Shown one piece after another: positions 25,410 through 33,282 of a stretch of 64,000 bases of DNA (positions are counted from its first letter, which is position 1; each line of letters begins with the position of its first letter). This stretch comes from Rhodococcus qingshengii (GTDB taxonomy: Bacteria > Actinomycetota > Actinomycetes > Mycobacteriales > Mycobacteriaceae), in the NCBI RefSeq assembly GCF_021025955.1, contig NZ_JAJNCL010000006.1, forward strand, positions 1 through 64,000. Direction: 5' to 3'. The notes below the pieces were generated by a model. It worked only from the letters and a program-made list of their open reading frames with translations. It searched no databases and had not been told where the DNA came from. The translations under genes were made by a program, and so were the position numbers.

Positions 25410-26029
25410 TCAGCCCGGTAGTCGTCGACGGTCTGCGTCTTCGGTGGTTTGTCCCTCCTGAATTGGGGGAGACGGTCCGTTGGGGGCTCGCGTGGAATGC
25501 CGACCGCCCGCGGCGGTGGGCGGTTGCCGAGCCGGCGTGGGCGTTGACCGCGGAAGTGCGCGTGAGTTCGAAACCGTTGATGTGGAGACTGCCTCGCGAC
25601 GGCACCGATGTCCGGGAGCCGGAACAACCGGCGATCGGTCGCGCCGGTGCTCTGCAACTCATGTTCAATGCAGACCCGCCGGTGCCTTCTCGGATCGACG
25701 TCACAGGTGCGTTGCAACTAGTTGCCGGAACGGCTCGTGACGACCCGAACGCGCGTCAGGCGTGGATCGATTTCGGCGAGGATGCCGCCACGACCGGAAT
25801 AGTTCGGCGCCTGCGGCTCATGTCGTTGGAGTCCGACATGCTTCCGGACCCGAAGATTCCGCAGGGCACAGATTGGGGTTGGGCTACGAGGCAGTTCGTG
25901 CCTGGCTCCGAGCGCTTCTACGAGTTGGCCCGTGCACCTCGTGCGTTGCGCTCGTATCAGCTGACCGATCGTGAATGGGGGCGGCGGCGCGAGGACTTCT
26001 TGCTGGTCGACCTCGAGACGGCTGCTTGA
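25406..26029 (+). CDS. Conserved hypothetical protein
   Basis: The 207-residue protein starts at ATG 25406, overlapping the LacI-family stop by ATGA. I recognise no domain. It is soluble, Trp/Arg/Pro-rich and beta-looking: LRLRWFVPPELGETVRWGLAW, ALTAEVRVSSKPLMWRLPRDG, and GWATRQFVPGSERFYELARAPRALRSY. No signal peptide or membrane segment is seen. Codon use and GC look like the neighbours, so it is probably a real gene translated with the regulator. Confidence 0.6.
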   Translation: MISPVVVDGLRLRWFVPPELGETVRWGLAWNADRPRRWAVAEPAWALTAEVRVSSKPLMWRLPRDGTDVREPEQPAIGRAGALQLMFNADPPVPSRIDVTGALQLVAGTARDDPNARQAWIDFGEDAATTGIVRRLRLMSLESDMLPDPKIPQGTDWGWATRQFVPGSERFYELARAPRALRSYQLTDREWGRRREDFLLVDLETAA

Positions 26030-26041
26030 TCGCTGCGACCT

Positions 26042-26113
26042 GACACCGTTTTCATTCAGTGCACACAGGCTCCAGCTGACTGGAAACAGTGTCTGCTCGA
26101 TGAAACCGGTGCC
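26042..26113. terminator. 72-bp imperfect inverted repeat between convergent genes
   Basis: The segment starts GACACCG and ends CGGTGCC. It is similar to its own reverse complement at about 24 of 36 positions, with blocks CACCG, TTTCAT, ACAC and TCCAG paired around a CTGA-type tip. It fills the gap between the hypothetical gene and the convergent araC-type gene and probably folds as a bidirectional terminator. Confidence 0.5.
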
Positions 26114-26124
26114 AAGTGCTGTGG

Positions 26125-26943
26125 CTAGCGCTCTCTGCCGGCCACGTTCAGTGCGTACCTGCCGGGTGGCGCCCCGACGTGCTTGACGAAGTGTCGCGAC
26201 AAGTGGGCTTGATCGTGGAATCCGACGTCGACGGCCACATCCGCTAATTCGCGCCCCGCCAGGATTGCGCGTCGTGCCAGATCGATCCGGCGTCCCGTCA
26301 CGTACTTGTGAGGCGGAAGACCATAGTGCGTCGTGAAGTTCTTGATCAGATAGGTGGGGTTCCGCTGCAGAATGCTCGACGCTTCTCGCATCGTGATTCC
26401 CGCTGTGAGTCGCGCATCGAGTAGCTCCCGAAGTTGATTGGCAACGCGTTCGTCGACGGTGGGAGTGTGACGGACTCGATCTGCGTGCGGTGAGAGGATC
26501 TCGTTCAATCTTTCACCGATGAACCCCAGGCGACTTTCGGCCTCGAGTGATTCACCGTGCGGACCGAGTGCAGAGTGCAGTTGATCGATACGGTGGCGCA
26601 GCAGGGGGTCGCGAATCTCGGGACAGTCGACTGCTCGGCCTACCAGATCCTCGCCGAGAACTGACGTTTCGAGATAGAGGATTCGTTGCCGAAATCCGGC
26701 CTCGGTGACCGGGACTCCGTCGTGCGCGATGCCGGGCGGCAACAGTGTCACGATCTCAGGGGCTGCTCCGTGTGCTCGGTGGTCGAGGTCGTATGCAATC
26801 GTTCCGCGGTCGACGAGCATCAGCGACCACTGATCGTGCGTGTGCTTCGGATAGGCGTGGCCGACAAAATCTGCATGAAAAACCTCGGTGATTCCCTCGA
26901 GGCCCGGTGCCCAGGCGCTGATCTGTGCGCCGTGTGGATCCAT
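26125..26943 (-). CDS. AraC family transcriptional regulator with cupin-type sensor domain
   Basis: The 272-residue protein starts at ATG 26943. The N-terminal AraC-binding cupin domain has HADFVGHAYPKHTHDQWSLMLVDRG and LLPPGIAHDG. The C-terminal double HTH has ITMREASSILQRNPTYLIKNFTTHYGLPPHKYV and ELADVAVDVGFHDQAHLSRHFVKHVGAPPGRY, the AraC signature. Longer in-frame starts would run into the divergent cupin gene. The 91-bp divergent region to the cupin gene at 27035 suggests that gene is a target. Confidence 0.88.
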   Translation of the reverse strand: MDPHGAQISAWAPGLEGITEVFHADFVGHAYPKHTHDQWSLMLVDRGTIAYDLDHRAHGAAPEIVTLLPPGIAHDGVPVTEAGFRQRILYLETSVLGEDLVGRAVDCPEIRDPLLRHRIDQLHSALGPHGESLEAESRLGFIGERLNEILSPHADRVRHTPTVDERVANQLRELLDARLTAGITMREASSILQRNPTYLIKNFTTHYGLPPHKYVTGRRIDLARRAILAGRELADVAVDVGFHDQAHLSRHFVKHVGAPPGRYALNVAGRER

Positions 26944-27034
26944 GTCAGAAACGTACAAGACGCACCGTCCTCGGGTGACGAAGAGTGGTGCGGGTTCGTC
27001 GTCGCAGTGATGGCGAGCCGGAGGAAGGAACACC

Positions 27035-27406
27035 ATGGACAGTTCGGCAACAGCGATATCGCTCCGCGAGAAGTTCGGTCAGTTCACCGAGCACTGGTCA
27101 CCCAAGAAGATTGCGTCACTCAATGACTACGAGATCAAGATCGTCAAGATCAAAGGAGAATTCGTCTGGCACACCCACAGCGACACCGACGAAATGTTCC
27201 TGGTGACAAAGGGGCAGATTCGAATCCAACTGCGCGACGGAGATGTTCCGCTGGGGCCCGGCGAACTGTTTGTCGTACCTCGCGGAGTCGAACATTGTCC
27301 CATCGCCGAAGAGGAAGCGGAGGTGATGTTGATCGAACCCGTGGGCGTGGTGAATACCGGGAATGTCGGAGGATCACGAACCGCGGTGCTCGAGGACTGG
27401 ACGTAG
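27035..27406 (+). CDS. Cupin domain protein
   Basis: The 123-residue protein starts at ATG 27035, with GGAGGAAGG about 8 bp upstream. It is a single cupin barrel. Motif 1 is WHTHSDTDEMFLVTKGQI, giving His, His, Glu ligands (H-x-H-x5-E); motif 2 is PGELFVVPRGVEHCP, with the fourth His. It probably binds a metal; enzyme or sensor roles are both possible. It is divergent from the AraC-type gene and stops directly against the end of the convergent HD-domain gene with no gap. Confidence 0.85.
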   Translation: MDSSATAISLREKFGQFTEHWSPKKIASLNDYEIKIVKIKGEFVWHTHSDTDEMFLVTKGQIRIQLRDGDVPLGPGELFVVPRGVEHCPIAEEEAEVMLIEPVGVVNTGNVGGSRTAVLEDWT

Positions 27407-28135
27407 CTACCGGCTCTTCCAATCCAGGGGATTGGTTCGCAACGGCAGTGCCATGCCCGATCTCCAGAGCGTCGCCGCGCGAGAGAGCGGGCGGAGCTTG
27501 ACCTCGCGCCGCATCGACTGTGCGAACTCGTCGGTGAACCCTGTTCGTGGGTACTCCGCGATTGCTTCATCAACAGCTGCTCGGGATACTTCGGGCGCAC
27601 GTCGACCGGCAACGTCGAAATGTGCTGCGGCGTGCAGCAGATAGGCGTCGGCGTCCGCATCGCGATCGACAGTCAGATCCATGTGCAGACGGATCGCTTC
27701 GCCGATTCGCTGTACCGACCTCTCCGAAGTTCCCACTCGGGTCGCGAGTTCTTCCGCGTCTGCGGCGCTGATGGAGGTGAAACACCCGTGCGCGGTCGAT
27801 TCCTCTGCGCCCAAGCCGACATCGTGAAGCGCGCACGCGGTGAAGAGATCTTCTGGGTCGTACTCGATCGCATCGATCTGCGCGAAGACGTCGGCCCAGA
27901 TCCAGCAGCGCAAGCTGTGGTTCAAGACCGCGGGGGAGAGGGAGCCTTTGGCGTGATCGAGCGCTTCGGTGCACAGCTTGGTGTCGGGGAGTGGGCGTTT
28001 GCGCAGCTCGAGTGTCCGAGTGGGGTAGCGGCCGAGCCGGAGTCGGAGCATCGACGGAGTACTCATGGCCTGCGCAGCAGCCGCGCGGGCCATGAGTTGC
28101 ATCTGCTCGAGGGTGGTCAGCTCACCGGGGCGCAT
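27407..28135 (-). CDS. HD-domain protein (putative phosphohydrolase)
   Basis: The 242-residue protein starts at ATG 28135 (MRPGELTTLEQ); longer frames to 28324 lack support. The HD core is NHSLRCWIWADVFAQI, then LFTACALHDVGLG with the HD pair, then later conserved residues in IRLHMD and AYLLHAAAHFDV. This is the short HD-family arrangement seen in cyanamide hydratase-like and nucleotide phosphohydrolase proteins. The substrate is unknown. It is last in the minus-strand order TetR, DHA2 efflux, CHAP, HD, with 210 bp before it, so it may have its own promoter. Confidence 0.75.
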   Translation of the reverse strand: MRPGELTTLEQMQLMARAAAAQAMSTPSMLRLRLGRYPTRTLELRKRPLPDTKLCTEALDHAKGSLSPAVLNHSLRCWIWADVFAQIDAIEYDPEDLFTACALHDVGLGAEESTAHGCFTSISAADAEELATRVGTSERSVQRIGEAIRLHMDLTVDRDADADAYLLHAAAHFDVAGRRAPEVSRAAVDEAIAEYPRTGFTDEFAQSMRREVKLRPLSRAATLWRSGMALPLRTNPLDWKSR

Positions 28136-28345
28136 CGAATTCCTGTCTTGAGGTAGGGGGCAGCTGGATACGAATCTAGTTGCCAGATCCAGCCCTTCGC
28201 CTAGGAGTAACATCTGTCGACGACGGAAACAATGAATTATCCGAATATTGTCAATCCGTTCGCTCCGTCCAACGGTCACACCAATTCGGAAATCTCGCCG
28301 CCCACATCGATAAAGTTTCATCACGCAAAGAGGGAAGGGGGTGGC

Positions 28346-28939
28346 TCAGAGGACGCCGAACCCGACGATTCCCGGAACTTCCGAGGGCACTATGCGATGA
28401 AGCATGACTTTGTTGTTCTCGTTTCCGCCGACTGTTGTCAGAGTGCCGGCGTCGTTGATCAGAACGACGTTGACGTGTTGACCGAAGGGGCTCGAGTCGC
28501 CGTACAGGATCGTGTCGCCGACCTTCGGTTGGTAGTTCTGGCCGTAGGGGACAAACGCGTCGACCGACTCGTAGTACTCCTGCAGTGTGTACACCCCGGG
28601 GATGCGCCACGAGCCGGAGTTAGGGTTCGAAAAGGGTGTCCCGATCTGGTTCATCGACCAGCTCACGAAATCGGCACACCACGATTCTTCGACACCCTCG
28701 GCGTATTTGGTGCCAGGACTGCCCGATGCCCATTCCTGTTCGAGGACGGTCAGCAGCGCACGCTGCTGGGCGGTCAGCGTGCTGTGGTCCACTGTGGGGA
28801 ACGAGTCGAGGTTCTCGCCGGCAAGGGCGTCGTCGCCGCGGGCGAACCACCAAAGCACGCCGGCAACAACGACCACTACAACGCCGAATACGCCCAGAAC
28901 AGCGAGAGTGCGTCTGGGCGTATTCGGTGCGTGCGACAT
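28346..28939 (-). CDS. Membrane-anchored CHAP-domain protein
   Basis: The 197-residue protein starts at ATG 28939 (GTG 28942 also possible). One transmembrane helix (residues about 12-33, VLGVFGVVVVVVAGVLWWF) places the rest outside. The CHAP amidase/peptidase domain has the catalytic Cys in ESWCADFVSWSMNQIG and the His in FGQHVNVVLI. These proteins cut peptidoglycan stem peptides or act in the envelope. It starts 17 bp after the DHA2 efflux gene on the same strand. The 28136-28345 stretch beyond its end shows no recognised element. Confidence 0.82.
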   Translation of the reverse strand: MSHAPNTPRRTLAVLGVFGVVVVVVAGVLWWFARGDDALAGENLDSFPTVDHSTLTAQQRALLTVLEQEWASGSPGTKYAEGVEESWCADFVSWSMNQIGTPFSNPNSGSWRIPGVYTLQEYYESVDAFVPYGQNYQPKVGDTILYGDSSPFGQHVNVVLINDAGTLTTVGGNENNKVMLHRIVPSEVPGIVGFGVL

Positions 28940-28956
28940 CACGCCACGATAGTCAA

Positions 28957-30528
28957 TTACTCGAGCGGGGGTGCCGATCGATCGATCGTCGTCGCGAGCG
29001 GCTTCTCCTTGACGAAGAGCAACAAGACGACCGCTGCGATGACCAAGGGGACGAGGTACAGGAAGATCGGCGCGAGTGCATCGTTGTATGCGCCGACGAT
29101 GATCTCGCGAACCTGGCTCGGCAACTTCCAGAGAATTCCCGGTGTCAAGGAGTTCTCATCCCCACCGACTGCGCCTCCGTTTGCCGGAAGCCTCTCGGAC
29201 AGCAGATTGGTCAGGCGCGAGGCGAACAGGCTGCCCACGATTGCGCTGCCCAACGAAGCACCGATCTGACGGAAGAAGTTGTTCGACGCAGTGGCAGTTC
29301 CCACTTCAGCGGCGGGAAAGGTGTTCTGCACGATCAGGATCAGTATTTGCATGACCAGGCCGAGCCCGATGCCCATGAGAGCGATGTAGCAACCGAAGAC
29401 CAGCAGCGAAGTCGAGGGCGTCAGACGTGAGAGCAGGACCAGAGCAACTGCGACGATCGACGTTCCGACGATGGGGAAGATCTTGTAGCGGCCGGTCTTG
29501 CTGACCAGCTGGCCGGACCCGATGGAGGCGACGAGCAGGCCCGCCATCATGGGAATCATCATCAATCCTGCTTCGGTGGCGTTCTTGCCGGTCACCATCT
29601 GGATGTAGGTCGGCAGGTAGGCGAGCGCACCGAACATGGCGATTCCGATGATCAGGCCGGCGGCGGTGGTCAACACGAAGTTGCGCTGAGCGAACAGATG
29701 CATCGGAATTACCGGTTCGTCGGCACGCTTTTCGACGAAGACAAAAGCCACTGCCGTCACGACGCAGCCGATGATCAGCCCGATGATGACGGCCGATCCC
29801 CAGGCGTAGGTGTTTCCGCCCCAGGTCGTGAACAGGATCAGACACGTCGCTGACGTCGCGACGAGAACCATGCCCAGATAGTCGATGCGAGGCTTGCCGA
29901 GGTTCGGCTTCCGCAGGTGCAGAAATGCCATCGCGCTCGCGATGGCGAGGAGCCCGAGGGGGATGTTGATCCAGAATGCCCAGCGCCAGCCGATGCCCTC
30001 GGTGAACCATCCACCGAGAAGGGGGCCGGCAACCGAAGCCAGTGCGAACACGCCGCCCATCGCACCCATGTACCGGCCGCGTTGCCTGGCCGGGACGACG
30101 TCGGCGATGATCGCCTGTGACAGCAGGATCAAACCGCCGCCGCCGAGCCCTTGTACTGCGCGACCAGCGATGAGTGTGGTCATGTCGTGGGACAAACCGC
30201 CGATCACCGAACCGACGATGAAGATGCTGATGGCGCCGATGAAGAGGCCCTTGCGGCCGATCAGGTCACCGAGTTTTCCGTACACCGGCATCATGACGGT
30301 CGAGGCGAGGATGTATGCCGTCGTCACCCAGACCATGTGGTTGACGCCGTTCAATTCGCCCACGATGGTCGGGAGCGCGGTGCTGAAGATCATCTGGTCG
30401 AGCGATGCCAGAAGCATCGTGATCATAAGCCCGACAAAAACGAGGATGATCGACCGTTTGTCAGGCGCGGCGTCGGTGTCGGTGTGCGCGCCGTCGGGGT
30501 CGACGGTCGCAGCTTCTCGAGTGGACAT
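28957..30528 (-). CDS. DHA2 (EmrB/QacA) family drug efflux MFS transporter
   Basis: The 523-residue protein starts at ATG 30528. It has 14 predicted membrane segments. Family motifs are LDQMIFSTALPTIVGEL (helix 1, with the Asp of DHA2 proteins), YGKLGDLIGRKGLF (motif A), and GRAVQGLGGGGLILLSQAIIADVVPARQRGR (motif B). The large loop before the last helix (RLPANGGAVGGDENSLTP) is typical of actinobacterial members. It probably exports drugs by proton antiport. It follows its TetR gene by 32 bp on the same strand, so it is likely de-repressed by a TetR ligand. Confidence 0.93.
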   Translation of the reverse strand: MSTREAATVDPDGAHTDTDAAPDKRSIILVFVGLMITMLLASLDQMIFSTALPTIVGELNGVNHMVWVTTAYILASTVMMPVYGKLGDLIGRKGLFIGAISIFIVGSVIGGLSHDMTTLIAGRAVQGLGGGGLILLSQAIIADVVPARQRGRYMGAMGGVFALASVAGPLLGGWFTEGIGWRWAFWINIPLGLLAIASAMAFLHLRKPNLGKPRIDYLGMVLVATSATCLILFTTWGGNTYAWGSAVIIGLIIGCVVTAVAFVFVEKRADEPVIPMHLFAQRNFVLTTAAGLIIGIAMFGALAYLPTYIQMVTGKNATEAGLMMIPMMAGLLVASIGSGQLVSKTGRYKIFPIVGTSIVAVALVLLSRLTPSTSLLVFGCYIALMGIGLGLVMQILILIVQNTFPAAEVGTATASNNFFRQIGASLGSAIVGSLFASRLTNLLSERLPANGGAVGGDENSLTPGILWKLPSQVREIIVGAYNDALAPIFLYLVPLVIAAVVLLLFVKEKPLATTIDRSAPPLE

Positions 30529-30560
30529 GAAGTTCCTTAGTTCAGTGACGGCTGGCGAAA

Positions 30561-31199
30561 TCAGTTCGCGGATCGGAGAATTCGAGCCATCAGGAGTAGT
30601 GCAGGATCCAGCAGTTCGGTTCTGGGGCCGGCCCGTTCGCTGCCCTGCCATTTTCGGAAGACGTAGCGCATCGCTGCGCCCGCTGTGATGACCGTCGCAG
30701 TGGCTTCGTCCGCGGCGGTGTCTGCCGGAAGTTGTCGATAGTCGGGGCGCCTGCGCAGCTCGCGCGTCAAGAGTCTGGTGAGTGTGTCTTCCAGGTCGTG
30801 GAACGTAGCCAGGTGCTGTTGCAAGAGTGTGGGATGCCGTTCGAACAATTCGCGTCGATGCGCGAGCAGATCGGGTCTCTCGTCGACTATCTGCATCGCC
30901 ACCTCGAATACCGCGAGGGCGCCGCGCAGCGGATCGTCCGGGTGCTCGCTGATGAGCGTGAGCATGGTCGTCTCGCTCGGCACGACGAGCATGAGCCCAC
31001 CGATCGCTGCGTCCTTGGTGGGGAAGTAGTTGAAGAACGTGCGGGTCGACAGATTGCAGGCCTCGCAGATCTTCTCGACGGTCACTTCGTCGTAGCCCAG
31101 TTCGAGGACGAGTTCGACCGCCGTGTGCTCGATCAACTGCCTCGTGGCAATTCGCTTTCGTTCGCGCAATCCGAGTGTTTCGGTTCCCATTTCATCCAT
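30561..31199 (-). CDS. TetR/AcrR family regulator of the DHA2 efflux operon
   Basis: The 212-residue protein starts at ATG 31199; an ATG three codons in is the alternative. The HTH is IEHTAVELVLELGYDEVTVEKICEAC followed by NLSTRTFFNYFPTKDAAI, of the AcrR-like kind with FFNYF. It is the first gene of the efflux operon. Directly upstream is a TTGCAC-AGA-GTGCAA palindrome plus further GTGCAA half-sites, pointing to autoregulation of tetR and the efflux gene together. Confidence 0.9.
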   Translation of the reverse strand: MDEMGTETLGLRERKRIATRQLIEHTAVELVLELGYDEVTVEKICEACNLSTRTFFNYFPTKDAAIGGLMLVVPSETTMLTLISEHPDDPLRGALAVFEVAMQIVDERPDLLAHRRELFERHPTLLQQHLATFHDLEDTLTRLLTRELRRRPDYRQLPADTAADEATATVITAGAAMRYVFRKWQGSERAGPRTELLDPALLLMARILRSAN

Positions 31200-31201
31200 A
31201 A

Positions 31202-31216
31202 TTGCACAGAGTGCAA
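31202..31216. promoter_or_regulatory. Operator palindrome TTGCAC-N3-GTGCAA upstream of tetR-efflux operon
   Basis: A perfect 6-3-6 inverted repeat starts 3 bp before the tetR start codon. Extra GTGCAA copies follow near 31229 and 31259, the last close to the yjdM gene, so the same regulator could also influence that divergent gene. Confidence 0.6.
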
Positions 31217-31294
31217 AGTTTCATCGAGTGCAATATTTGTCTCAAGAATGGTTCATGAAGTGCAAAAATGGGAATCGCGCGTCTGCTGGATAGA

Positions 31295-31648
31295 ATGACC
31301 CGCGTGGAAGACACCCTGCCCCCATGTCCCGAATGCGCCGGCGAGTACACCTACGAAATGGGTGCCTTGATGGTGTGCCCGTCCTGCGCGCACGAGTGGG
31401 CACCGGCCGATGGTGCAGGTGAGGCTCCGGGAGTGGTGAAGGACTCTGTAGGAAACGTCCTTGCGGACGGAGACACCGTGACGGTGGTCAAGTCTCTTAA
31501 GGTGAAGGGCAGCCCCACCGGTATCAAGTCGGGTACCAAAGTGCGCAACATCCGCCTCGTTCAGGGCGTCGGCGACCACGACATCGACTGCAAAGTCGAC
31601 GGCATCGGACCGATGCAATTGAAGTCGAGCGTCGTCAAGAAGGTGTGA
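31295..31648 (+). CDS. yjdM: YjdM/PhnA-type zinc-ribbon protein
   Basis: The 117-residue protein starts at ATG 31295; GTG 31304 is also possible, because TAGAAT at 31291-31296 would make it leaderless. The N-terminal zinc ribbon is CPEC-x14-CPSC. The conserved C-terminal domain [26 protein letters not shown] to LKSSVVKKV is diagnostic. The family was once called PhnA, but no phosphonate role is established. It is divergent from the efflux operon. Confidence 0.9.
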   Translation: MTRVEDTLPPCPECAGEYTYEMGALMVCPSCAHEWAPADGAGEAPGVVKDSVGNVLADGDTVTVVKSLKVKGSPTGIKSGTKVRNIRLVQGVGDHDIDCKVDGIGPMQLKSSVVKKV

Positions 31649-31670
31649 CCGGATAGCAATAGATGTCGGC

Positions 31671-31692
31671 TCGAAATCCTGTTCAATTTCGA
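31671..31692. promoter_or_regulatory. Inverted repeat TCGAAAT-N8-ATTTCGA
   Basis: A perfect 7-8-7 inverted repeat lies 23 bp after yjdM and 44 bp before the binding-protein start. The AT-rich arms would make a weak terminator, so an operator is more likely. It does not match the IdeR/DtxR box. Confidence 0.35.
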
Positions 31693-31736
31693 CTGTTCGA
31701 TCGCCACAATCGAGGAGATTCTCGACTGCCGAACGA

Positions 31737-32780
31737 ATGGACCGAACTGTGTCGAACTCGATTTGCCTGCACCCCGCACTCGAAGACCCCGCACTGGATT
31801 CTGACGAGCAGTGGAACCGCATCGTCGATGCGCTGACGCGCCGGGGCTTCCTCGGCGCCGGGCTCGGCGCGGCGGCCGCGACGCTTCTTGCCGCGTGCAG
31901 CAGTGACGAAAACGGCTTGGCGTCTGCAGGTCTCGTCACCGCGCAGGACGAGACTGGCAGTGTCGAGATTCCTTCGGATCCGCAGCGAATGGTCATCGCC
32001 CATGTCAGCGCCATGGCGACGGTGCTCGACCTCGGTGTGCCGCCGGAGAAGATCGTCGGCGGCTTCTTCGGTCTCGAGGGTGTGAGCGGTGACGCGGTGT
32101 TGCGCACGATGCCGGAGGCTGCGAACATCCCGAACCTCGGCACGGCGGGAACATGGAACAAGGAAGCAATCATCGGCGCGTCGCCGGATCTGATCGTCAT
32201 GCTCCTGACCGCCGGAAATGCTTACGCGGCAGAGTCTTACGACGAACTCTCTACGACAGGCGTGCCGGTGTTTGCCGGCTTCAACGGGTTCCTCACGTGG
32301 GACGAGATGAAGAAGTTGGTCACCTCGATGGGCGTCGCGGTCCGACGCGAAGACGCCGCAGCCGAATTGAACGCGCGAACGGAAGACCGACTCCTGGCAA
32401 TCAAGAATCGACTCTCGGCCCTCGGTTCGTTGCCGTCGGTGACCCTCCTCCGTACCGGCGAGAACGGTGTCGTCTACAACCAGGTCGACGCTCTTCTCGA
32501 CGCTCTCGGATTCCCCGGCGATCGAGCTACATCGGAGGAGTTCACGCGCACACTCACAGCGGAGCAACTCGACCAGGTGACCAGCGACGTGATCATCGTG
32601 GGCGCATTCCAGGACCAGCAGGACGTCCGCGCGCAGTTGGCGATGAACCCGCTCTGGGAGCGTCTTCCCGCTGTCCGCTCGGGGAGCGTCCACTACGTCG
32701 ACGACAGCCTGTGGGGCTCGGGCTATTCTCCTCGCGCGACACAGCTGCGGCTCGACGACATCGAACGGATCTTCAGCTGA
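31737..32780 (+). CDS. Tat-exported lipoprotein, iron-siderophore-type ABC substrate-binding protein
   Basis: The 347-residue protein starts at ATG 31737 (GTG 31749 possible). After an unusually long n-region of about 34 residues comes TRRGFLGAGLG, a Tat motif, and the lipobox LAAC, so it is probably folded before export and lipid-anchored. The body is a FhuD/BtuF-type binding protein: RMVIAHVSAMATVLDLGVPPEKIVGG, SPDLIVML, and the C-terminal SVHYVDDSLWGSGYSPRATQLRLDDIERI. It should deliver an iron chelate or similar ligand. No permease or ATPase gene is adjacent, so it is an orphan component here. Confidence 0.85.
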   Translation: MDRTVSNSICLHPALEDPALDSDEQWNRIVDALTRRGFLGAGLGAAAATLLAACSSDENGLASAGLVTAQDETGSVEIPSDPQRMVIAHVSAMATVLDLGVPPEKIVGGFFGLEGVSGDAVLRTMPEAANIPNLGTAGTWNKEAIIGASPDLIVMLLTAGNAYAAESYDELSTTGVPVFAGFNGFLTWDEMKKLVTSMGVAVRREDAAAELNARTEDRLLAIKNRLSALGSLPSVTLLRTGENGVVYNQVDALLDALGFPGDRATSEEFTRTLTAEQLDQVTSDVIIVGAFQDQQDVRAQLAMNPLWERLPAVRSGSVHYVDDSLWGSGYSPRATQLRLDDIERIFS

Positions 32781-32825
32781 CACCGTCGTGTCCTCTCGAC
32801 TTATCGGTGAGTTACCTCGAGAATC

Positions 32826-33251
32826 ATGACCATGGACAAAATCAGGTTCTTCGAGCTGGTCACCGAATGGTTCGAGGTACTCGGTGTTGTCGCCATGGTT
32901 CTCGGGTTCATGTTCGCATTCGTGATCGCGGGGCGCGCATGGAGTCGAACGCGGGACGGTAGTTCAGCGTTTCGTACTCTGCGCGAGACGATGGGCGCGG
33001 TCATCCTTCTCGGGCTCGAGATCCTTGTCGCCGCTGATCTCGTCAAGACGGTGACGTCGTCACCGTCGCTGACCGACGCCGCAGTTCTGGGCATGATCGT
33101 TCTGATTCGGACCGTGCTGAGCCTGTCGATTCAGATCGAGATCGACGGGGTACTTCCGTGGCGCAAGGCGTTGGTGTCAAGTCCGGAACTCCTGGTACGC
33201 GCAGCGCGCGGATCAGGAGGCCGCACGACGCCCGACGCGTCGAGTTCGTAG
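32826..33251 (+). CDS. DUF1622 family membrane protein
   Basis: The 141-residue protein starts at ATG 32826. Three hydrophobic segments are seen: VLGVVAMVLGFMFAFVIAG, then TMGAVILLGLEILVAADLVKTV, then LGMIVLIRTVLSLSIQIEI. The order LGLEILVAADL followed by IRTVLSLS is the DUF1622 signature. The function is unknown. The short cytoplasmic tail is Arg/Ser-rich. It lies 45 bp after the binding protein and 31 bp before the DUF2252 gene on the same strand. Confidence 0.8.
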   Translation: MTMDKIRFFELVTEWFEVLGVVAMVLGFMFAFVIAGRAWSRTRDGSSAFRTLRETMGAVILLGLEILVAADLVKTVTSSPSLTDAAVLGMIVLIRTVLSLSIQIEIDGVLPWRKALVSSPELLVRAARGSGGRTTPDASSS

Positions 33252-33282
33252 CGATAGCCGTTGCGAGTGAAAGGTCGGGCAG

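Noticed and set aside
31671-31692. IdeR iron box before the siderophore-type binding protein
   Set aside because: The repeat does not match the TTAGGTTAGSCTAACCTAA-type consensus.
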